In this document: one piece after another, positions 7,758 to 12,334 of the stretch
How positions within the stretch are numbered: position 1 is the stretch's first letter
Layout of the letters: each line of letters opens with the position of its first letter
Assembly: GCA_958405355.1 (NCBI GenBank)
Contig: CATYEA010000034.1
Span: 1 to 12,334 of the forward strand
Reading direction: 5' to 3'
DNA: 12,334 nucleotides
Source of the DNA: an uncultured Lachnospiraceae bacterium
GTDB lineage: Bacteria; Bacillota; Clostridia; Lachnospirales; Lachnospiraceae
The notes under the pieces: model-generated
What the model was told of the DNA's origin: nothing
Database searches by the model: none
Seen by the model: only the letters and a program-made list of their open reading frames with translations
Program-made: the position numbers and the translations under genes

Positions 7758-9893
7758 ATGGATGTGAGCAAAGCAGAATATTTTACAAACCGGGAACTGA
7801 GCTGGCTGGATTTTAATTACCGGGTACTTGCCGAGGCCAGGGATAAGACAATTCCACTGTTTGAACGATTGAAATTTTTAAGTATTACATCGTCCAATCT
7901 GGATGAGTTTTTTATGATCCGGGTTGCATCTTTAAAGGATATGGTCAATGCAAAATATGGGAAACCGGATATTGCGGGGATGACACCGCAGATGCAGTTG
8001 GATGCCATCAGCAAGAAGACCCATGATCTGGTAGGCACCCAGTATACAACCTACAATCGATCTTTAAAGCCGATGCTGCGGCAAAACGGTTTGACGATCA
8101 TTGACTCTTACGAGGATTTGAGTGAGTCACAGAAAACCTATGTAAATCAATATTTTCAGCAGGATGTGTATCCTGTATTGACGCCGATGGCAGTGGATTC
8201 TTCCCGGCCGTTCCCGTTGATTCGAAATAAGTCGCTGAATATCGGCGCTTTGATTTCGGATAAGGAGGATGAGTCCGAGTATGATTTTGCCACAGTTCAG
8301 GTGCCGTCGGTGCTTCCGAGATTTATTGAAATTCCATCCGATGAAAAAGAACATAAAACATTGATTTTACTGGAACAGGTCATTGAGATGAACATTCAAA
8401 AGCTATTCCTCAATTATAAAGTGATCTGCGCCCATCCTTACCGGATTATGCGAAATGCGGATTTGAGCATTGATGAAGAGGATGCGGCAGACCTTTTAAA
8501 AGAAATTCAGAAGCAGTTGAAACGTCGCCAATGGGGCGAGGTTATCCGTCTGGAAGTGGAAGACGGCATGGACAAACGTCTTCTTAAAATATTGAAAAAA
8601 GCGATGAATGTGGGAGAGGCCTCGATTTATCGGATCAGCGGTCCGCTGGATTTGACATTCCTTATGAAGGTCAGCGGAATGGACGGCTATGAGCATTTAA
8701 GATATCCGAAATATCAGCCTCAGCTTTCAAAGGATATTAATCTGGAAGAGGATCTTTTTACCCAGATTCGAAGAAAAGATATTTTACTTTTCCATCCGTT
8801 CCAGAGTTTTGATACGGTGGTTGATTTTGTCCGTCAGGCGGCTAAAGACCCGGATGTACTGGCCATTAAGCAGACGCTTTACCGTGTCAGCGGAAATTCG
8901 CCGATTATCGCATCTCTGGCCGAGGCGGCGGAAAATGGTAAACAGGTTACGGTACTGGTCGAGTTGAAGGCACGTTTTGACGAGGAGAATAACATCATCT
9001 GGGCGAAGAAGCTGGAGAAGGCTGGCTGCCATGTTATTTATGGCCTGGTAGGATTAAAGACCCACAGTAAAATTACCTTGGTTGTCCGTCAGGAAGAAGA
9101 CGGTATCCGCCGGTATGTCCATCTGGGAACGGGTAACTATAATGACAGTACGGCAAAGATGTATACAGATATGGGCCTTTTGACCTGTGCAAAACCGATC
9201 GGTGAGGATGCCACCGCCGTGTTTAATATGCTTTCCGGCTATTCGGAGCCTCTGGCCTGGAACAAGCTGTCTTTGGCGCCGCTTTGGCTTCGTGACCGCT
9301 TCATTGAGCTGATTCATCAGGAAGAAGTCAATGCCCAGGAAGGCCGTCCGGCCCATATTATTGCCAAGATGAATTCCCTCTGTGATAAAGGAATTATTAT
9401 GGCGCTTTATAAAGCTTCTGCGGCTGGTGTAAAGATTGAATTGATCGTTCGCGGAATCTGTTGTCTGAAAACAGGAATTCCAGGCATCAGTGAGAATATT
9501 ACAGTAAAATCCATCGTAGGCAATTTCCTGGAACACAGCCGGATTTTCTATTTCTACAATAACGGATGGGAAAATGTATTCATGGGAAGTGCGGACTGGA
9601 TGCCGCGAAATCTGGACCGCCGTGTGGAGATCATGTTCCCTGTGGAAGATGAGGAGTGCAAAAAAGAAGTGATGCACATTCTGGATATTCAGCTTCAGGA
9701 CAATGTGAAAGCCCATTATCTCCAGCCAGATGATACTTATCAGAAACCGGACAAACGGGGAAAGGTTCTCGTGTCTTCTCAGGATTATTTCTGCCAGGAA
9801 GCCATGGAAGCAGCGGCAGAGGACAAGAAAAAAGACGAAGAACTCAGCCGGGTCTTTGAACCGATGTACCATAACGACAACGAAGAATTTTAA
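7758..9893 (+). CDS. ppk1: Polyphosphate kinase 1
   Basis: Reversibly transfers the terminal phosphate of ATP to growing inorganic polyphosphate. The 711 aa fit the family length. The N-terminal domain begins with the typical NRELSWLDFNYRVL and the SNLDEFFMIR segment. The two C-terminal phospholipase-D-like domains hold the catalytic histidines: H436 in KTHSK, the phosphorylated residue equivalent to E. coli H435, and H593 in LEHSRIF, equivalent to E. coli H592. RYVHLGTGNYN and MGSADWMPRNLDRRVE are also present. All key parts are intact, so it should be active, unlike the altered Ppx-like neighbour. A GGGGG run just before the ATG is a modest ribosome binding site and the gap to the previous stop is five bases, so coupling is likely. 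It is the last well-preserved gene of the long operon. Confidence 0.97.
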   Translation: MDVSKAEYFTNRELSWLDFNYRVLAEARDKTIPLFERLKFLSITSSNLDEFFMIRVASLKDMVNAKYGKPDIAGMTPQMQLDAISKKTHDLVGTQYTTYNRSLKPMLRQNGLTIIDSYEDLSESQKTYVNQYFQQDVYPVLTPMAVDSSRPFPLIRNKSLNIGALISDKEDESEYDFATVQVPSVLPRFIEIPSDEKEHKTLILLEQVIEMNIQKLFLNYKVICAHPYRIMRNADLSIDEEDAADLLKEIQKQLKRRQWGEVIRLEVEDGMDKRLLKILKKAMNVGEASIYRISGPLDLTFLMKVSGMDGYEHLRYPKYQPQLSKDINLEEDLFTQIRRKDILLFHPFQSFDTVVDFVRQAAKDPDVLAIKQTLYRVSGNSPIIASLAEAAENGKQVTVLVELKARFDEENNIIWAKKLEKAGCHVIYGLVGLKTHSKITLVVRQEEDGIRRYVHLGTGNYNDSTAKMYTDMGLLTCAKPIGEDATAVFNMLSGYSEPLAWNKLSLAPLWLRDRFIELIHQEEVNAQEGRPAHIIAKMNSLCDKGIIMALYKASAAGVKIELIVRGICCLKTGIPGISENITVKSIVGNFLEHSRIFYFYNNGWENVFMGSADWMPRNLDRRVEIMFPVEDEECKKEVMHILDIQLQDNVKAHYLQPDDTYQKPDKRGKVLVSSQDYFCQEAMEAAAEDKKKDEELSRVFEPMYHNDNEEF

Positions 9894-9902
9894 TATATCT
9901 TT

Positions 9903-9907
9903 GAGGG
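9903..9907 (+). promoter_or_regulatory. Ribosome binding site of the secreted peptidase remnant
   Basis: GAGGG lies six bases before the ATG at 9914. It shows that translation was, or still is, initiated here, although the reading frame soon leaves the conserved protein. Confidence 0.55.
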
Positions 9908-10005
9908 ATAGGGATGAAACATAAGAAAATATGGATAGTATTTTTGGTCATGATGCATTATGCCTATAAGACCGGAGATACCTGTGTTTATATGCAAATC
10001 GATGA

Positions 10006-10731
10006 TTGGGATTTGTATATATGCCGCCGCTGGAGGATTCCTTATCCGGAGGTTCCGATGGAAAAGTCGAAATATATACGGTACAGCCCTATTCCACTGA
10101 GTTTACAGCGTACAGACTGGCTTTGGGATCTGGTGTTTTCTTTAACAAAACACCGGATATTACTGCCGGATTGATTCAGAAAACATTCAGTGAAGAGTGT
10201 GAGTACAAAAAGAATTATAACGATGATGCAATTTCTATAGAAATACTTCTGAATTTCCCGAAGCGAAGCGTTGTTATGTGGGAAGGCCATGGCGGATACA
10301 ATGACAGAGTCGGTTCTTTTTTGGGATTGGGAAATCAAAAGCTGGATGAACAGACATTGGATGTTTACGATATATTTGTCGGACAGGATGCGCTTCTTGT
10401 TGCTCAAAACGGGCAATACTGTGTGACATCGGTATTTTTTGAGAAAGTTGTTCCGGAAAATGCTTATGAAGGCTGTCTGTTTTATCTGAATGCCTGCTCA
10501 AGCTTTGCAGATGAACGGCTGTCAATGAGTATATGGAATAAGGGGGCCAGATGTGTTGTAGGAAATACAATGGAAACCTGGATACCTTATTCCACGACAA
10601 TGATGTATCGCTTTTTTGAGGGATTTACAAAGCAAAATGACAACGGAAGTTTTTATACAGTGTCAGAGGCATTAAACTATGCCAAAGAAAAAGAGGGGGA
10701 AATTGACCCGTTATATGGAAGCAGGCAATGA
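10006..10731 (+). CDS. Caspase-like (clan CD) cysteine peptidase domain, fragment
   Basis: This frame encodes about 241 aa from the codon after a stop at 10003-10005; TTG 10006 and ATG 10021 are possible starts, but neither has a ribosome binding site. A beta-strand ending in H95-G-G (VVMWEGHGGY) and a second ending in C164 (LFYLNACSSF) form the His/Cys dyad order and spacing of clan CD peptidases, such as gingipain-type C25 and CHAT-like domains. The following GARCVVGNTMETWIPYS and the SEALNYAKEK helix also fit. Both dyad residues are kept, so the domain is only recently cut off, if at all. The natural role cannot be read from the sequence; the signal-like piece before it and the propeller after it suggest export. 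Family assignment is by motif only. Confidence 0.6.
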   Translation: MGFVYMPPLEDSLSGGSDGKVEIYTVQPYSTEFTAYRLALGSGVFFNKTPDITAGLIQKTFSEECEYKKNYNDDAISIEILLNFPKRSVVMWEGHGGYNDRVGSFLGLGNQKLDEQTLDVYDIFVGQDALLVAQNGQYCVTSVFFEKVVPENAYEGCLFYLNACSSFADERLSMSIWNKGARCVVGNTMETWIPYSTTMMYRFFEGFTKQNDNGSFYTVSEALNYAKEKEGEIDPLYGSRQ

Positions 10732-11782
10732 ATATGCAGTCATTACAGGTCTCGATGAATCCGGACAGGAATTGTGGACATATACAACGGAAAAATATTC
10801 CCGGACAGAGTTGGACCGTGTAGAGGAAATTGGGATTTTTAACAACAAATACTACTATAATGAGAGCGGTATGATTGTTGCACTGGATATGGCTGCGGGA
10901 ACTGTTCTGTGGAAAAACAGTGATTTTGGCGGGGCTTCTGTTCATTCTATCATTGATGAAAACGGGAACATCTATATTTGCGGCTATTATGGGCCGGATT
11001 TCTATGCGGTTGATACAGAAGGCAACAGTCTGTGCAGAATAGAAACCTTCGATGAAGCTTATTATTGGGTGTGCAGTATCCGGAAAAAAGAAAATACGGT
11101 TGAAGTGACAATGGAAGGTGGGCCTGAAGGCTATTCTGACGAAAGGACATTTTGCGTTAATCTCGGAGATTATTCTTACGCAGCCGTATCTGAAACAGAA
11201 AATGCGGCCGCACTGAGTGACGAGCAGTTGAAGCGAGTTTGTGAGCAGCTTGGTATTCCAAAAGAATTAAATGTGGAAATTTCGCAAGAGTCGCCGGTTT
11301 ACTGGAAAGCCGGCGAATGTTGGACAATTTATGTGACTGTTTACTATGACGGAGCGATGATAGCAGCTGCCAATGTGAATTCGAAGACGGACGAGTTGGT
11401 AAAAGATATCTGGCAGTATACTCCAAATGAAAACACTTCGGAGACGGCTGTGGGAATCAGCGAAACGTGGATTCAGGAAGATGTTAACGACCCGTTGATG
11501 TTTAAGTTTCAGGAAGATGGAAACGTCTTTTATATGCCGACGGTGAGTCGTGAAGTTGAGTATACAACAAAATATACTATAGAAAATGATATTTTGACAG
11601 TCCAGTTGGTAGAAATAGGGGCGACCGGTGTTGTTCCGGTTTCTTATAAATTAACCTATGATAATTCTAATGGAAATGCCAGGGTTCGTCTGGAGCTTAT
11701 CGAGCCTGAAGATGATGTGGATCTCAGCCGCTTGTATGGGTGGGAATCTATTATACCCGGATGGTATAGTCGAGAGGAATAA
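10679..11782 (+). CDS. Beta-propeller (PQQ-like repeat) and C-terminal domain, probably the end of the broken peptidase gene
   Basis: An open frame of 367 codons from ATG 10679, which overlaps the peptidase frame by 53 bases; ATG 10715 is a later option. Recognisable homology begins near residue 18 with AVITGLDESGQELWTYTT. Two further propeller-like blades follow (IVALDMAAGTVLWK and IYICGYYGPDFYAVDTEG). After about residue 180 comes a different region, LSDEQLKRVCEQLGIP and then strand-rich sequence with WTIYVTVYYDG and the ending near GWYSREE, resembling C-terminal domains of secreted clostridial proteins. There is no signal peptide, lipobox or membrane segment at its start. AGAGG at 10665-10669 could act as a ribosome binding site, but those bases also code for the peptidase. 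A single-base change in the GGGGG run at 10695-10699 would join the two frames. Confidence 0.6.
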   Translation: MPKKKRGKLTRYMEAGNEYAVITGLDESGQELWTYTTEKYSRTELDRVEEIGIFNNKYYYNESGMIVALDMAAGTVLWKNSDFGGASVHSIIDENGNIYICGYYGPDFYAVDTEGNSLCRIETFDEAYYWVCSIRKKENTVEVTMEGGPEGYSDERTFCVNLGDYSYAAVSETENAAALSDEQLKRVCEQLGIPKELNVEISQESPVYWKAGECWTIYVTVYYDGAMIAAANVNSKTDELVKDIWQYTPNENTSETAVGISETWIQEDVNDPLMFKFQEDGNVFYMPTVSREVEYTTKYTIENDILTVQLVEIGATGVVPVSYKLTYDNSNGNARVRLELIEPEDDVDLSRLYGWESIIPGWYSREE

Positions 11783-11802
11783 GATACTTAAATTTATGTT
11801 AG

Positions 11803-11826
11803 AGGAGCGGTGGCAAGCCCGCTCCT
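11803..11826 (+). terminator. GC-rich hairpin between convergent genes, possible terminator
   Basis: AGGAGCGG and CCGCTCCT form an eight-base-pair stem around an eight-base loop. It lies 21 bases after the end of the propeller frame and 74 bases from the stop of the convergent gene. The following ATTTAAT is only a weak U-tract, so termination strength is uncertain. A perfect stem can form in RNA from either strand. No other gene was seen in the 117-base intergenic stretch. Confidence 0.45.
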
Positions 11827-11899
11827 ATTTAATATGGATCGTATATTTACTTATTTTTCTTTTGTATATTATCAACGCTTTCAGGCGTATTTTTTGTTA

Positions 11900-12334
11900 T
11901 CAGGCGGTTTTTCTTTCGAGTTCTTCAACTCTTTTGGTCAGATTCTGGACAGTCCCAATGACGAGTGATAAATTGTCACTTTCCAATCTGGCTACTCGGT
12001 AATATTGATTTAAGTCATCAACATTTTTCTGGACTATGGAAATCTTATCTTCCAAAATGGTGCGTGTGCGTTCCATTTCTTCCAAAAGCAGATTTTCAGA
12101 ATCTCTGAGTTTTTCATCCATAGTATTTACCATTTTGTTTTCGAGTTTTTCAAGCTTTTCATCCATTCTGTTTTCAAGGCTTTCAAGCTTTTCATCCATT
12201 CTGTTTTCAAGACTTTCAAGCTTTTCATCCATTCTGTTTTCAAGGCTTTCAAGCTTTTCATCCATTCTGTTTTCAAGACTTTCAAGCTTTTCATCCATTC
12301 TGTTTTCAAGGCTTTCAAGCTTTTCATCCATTCT
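11900..12334 (-). CDS. Coiled-coil protein with 11-residue repeats (5' end outside window)
   Basis: The gene reads leftward from the right edge; the frame stays open at the edge, so the true start is probably outside. The visible part is about 144 aa. First come five exact copies of MDEKLESLENR and one near copy with two Lys changes, then a less regular region (LLEEMERTRTILEDKIS), then a C-terminal segment with QYYRVARLESDN and VQNLTKRVEELERK. Leu spacing shows an 11-residue (hendecad) coiled coil passing into heptad-like helix. No signal peptide, membrane segment or enzymatic motif is seen. The C-terminal region resembles small coiled-coil proteins of Clostridia with no known role, from memory only. 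The gene converges on the propeller frame, with the hairpin at 11803-11826 between them. Confidence 0.7.
   Translation of the reverse strand, partial: RMDEKLESLENRMDEKLESLENRMDEKLESLENRMDEKLESLENRMDEKLESLENRMDEKLEKLENKMVNTMDEKLRDSENLLLEEMERTRTILEDKISIVQKNVDDLNQYYRVARLESDNLSLVIGTVQNLTKRVEELERKTA
12148..12334 (-). repeat. Tandem 33-bp coding repeats with 66-bp higher-order pattern
   Basis: About 5.7 copies of a 33-base unit run to the window edge. All visible copies are identical except one base, which on the + strand reads G, A, G, A, G at 12179, 12212, 12245, 12278 and 12311. In the coding strand this is the third base of a Ser codon (AGC or AGT), so it is silent. A diverged unit precedes the array at about 12115-12147. 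The unit is a multiple of three, so copy-number change keeps the frame. Confidence 0.95.

Larger units (their letters stand above)
9914..11782 (+). pseudogene. Probable broken gene: secreted caspase-like peptidase with beta-propeller
   Basis: Three reading-frame pieces appear to come from one gene. The first starts at ATG 9914 with a good ribosome binding site and a short signal-like start (MKHKKIWIVFLVMM), but after about 10005 its frame stops looking like protein and ends at 10174. The peptidase-like domain is in another frame, open from 10006 to 10731. The C-terminal propeller region returns to the first frame and runs to 11782. The propeller piece has no signal of its own, and the peptidase piece has neither a signal nor a ribosome binding site, so both need the 5' piece. 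Between signal and peptidase there seems too little sequence, so a deletion is likely as well as frame changes near 10000 and 10695-10725. Sequencing error or programmed frameshifting are alternatives. Confidence 0.55.

Noticed and set aside
9054..9872. 272-codon open frame on the - strand opposite ppk1
   Set aside because: It is antisense to the conserved C-terminal catalytic domains of Ppk1, its composition is unlike a real protein, and no family is recognised.
11874..11895. Second hairpin (ACGC/GCGT followed by a T run) as a terminator
   Set aside because: The stem is only four base pairs, too short to support a call, although the T run after it is notable.
11658..12002. 114-codon + strand frame with a hydrophobic stretch (IWIVYLLIFLLYI)
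   Set aside because: It begins inside the propeller frame, crosses the intergenic hairpin and ends opposite the coiled-coil gene. The membrane-like segment comes from T-rich intergenic DNA.
12127..12327. Second open frame on the - strand through the repeats (MKSLKALKTEW units)
   Set aside because: A repeat whose length is a multiple of three keeps any stop-free frame open. The alternating base changes an amino acid here but is silent in the other frame, which favours the coiled-coil frame as the coding one.
12148..12334. CRISPR array
   Set aside because: The 33-base units follow one another directly without variable spacers, and they encode a regular coiled coil in frame.

Overview
The window looks like chromosomal DNA of a Firmicute of the class Clostridia, most likely a Lachnospiraceae-type gut anaerobe. 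This is inferred from the strong GGAGG ribosome binding sites, the use of TTG as a start, and the types of proteins encoded (a DUF815 ATPase, a Ppx-HD protein beside Ppk1, an HD protein with a Cys-rich tail). I cannot name a genus from sequence alone.

Positions 25 to 9893 hold nine tightly packed genes, all on the + strand, joined by 4-base ATGA overlaps or gaps of at most 20 bases. They look like one operon whose promoter lies left of the window. The first block is folate biosynthesis: folE, an HD-domain hydrolase, folP and a folB-folK fusion. It makes dihydropteroate from GTP and p-aminobenzoate. The one missing step, removal of phosphates from dihydroneopterin triphosphate, has no dedicated Nudix gene here, and the HD protein is a reasonable candidate. 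Next comes an adenosine-deaminase-like protein that keeps all four zinc ligands but has lost the three acid/base residues of the deaminase. It is followed by pheA (chorismate mutase-prephenate dehydratase with an ACT domain), a DUF815 AAA+ ATPase, a Ppx/GppA-like protein with an altered active site and an HD domain, and a canonical polyphosphate kinase ppk1.

Positions 9914 to 11782 are different. A good ribosome binding site and a signal-peptide-like start lead into a shift of frame. A caspase-like (clan CD) cysteine peptidase domain with a His/Cys dyad follows, then a second frame change into a beta-propeller plus C-terminal beta-rich region with no signal peptide of its own. I read this as one secreted multidomain protein gene that is broken or eroded, although two separate genes cannot be excluded.

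Positions 11783 to 11899 are intergenic, with a GC-rich hairpin between convergent genes. From the right edge, on the - strand, comes the 3' part of a coiled-coil protein gene. Its N-terminal part in this window is a run of exact 11-residue repeats (33 bp) in which a silent base alternates, showing a 66-bp higher-order unit.
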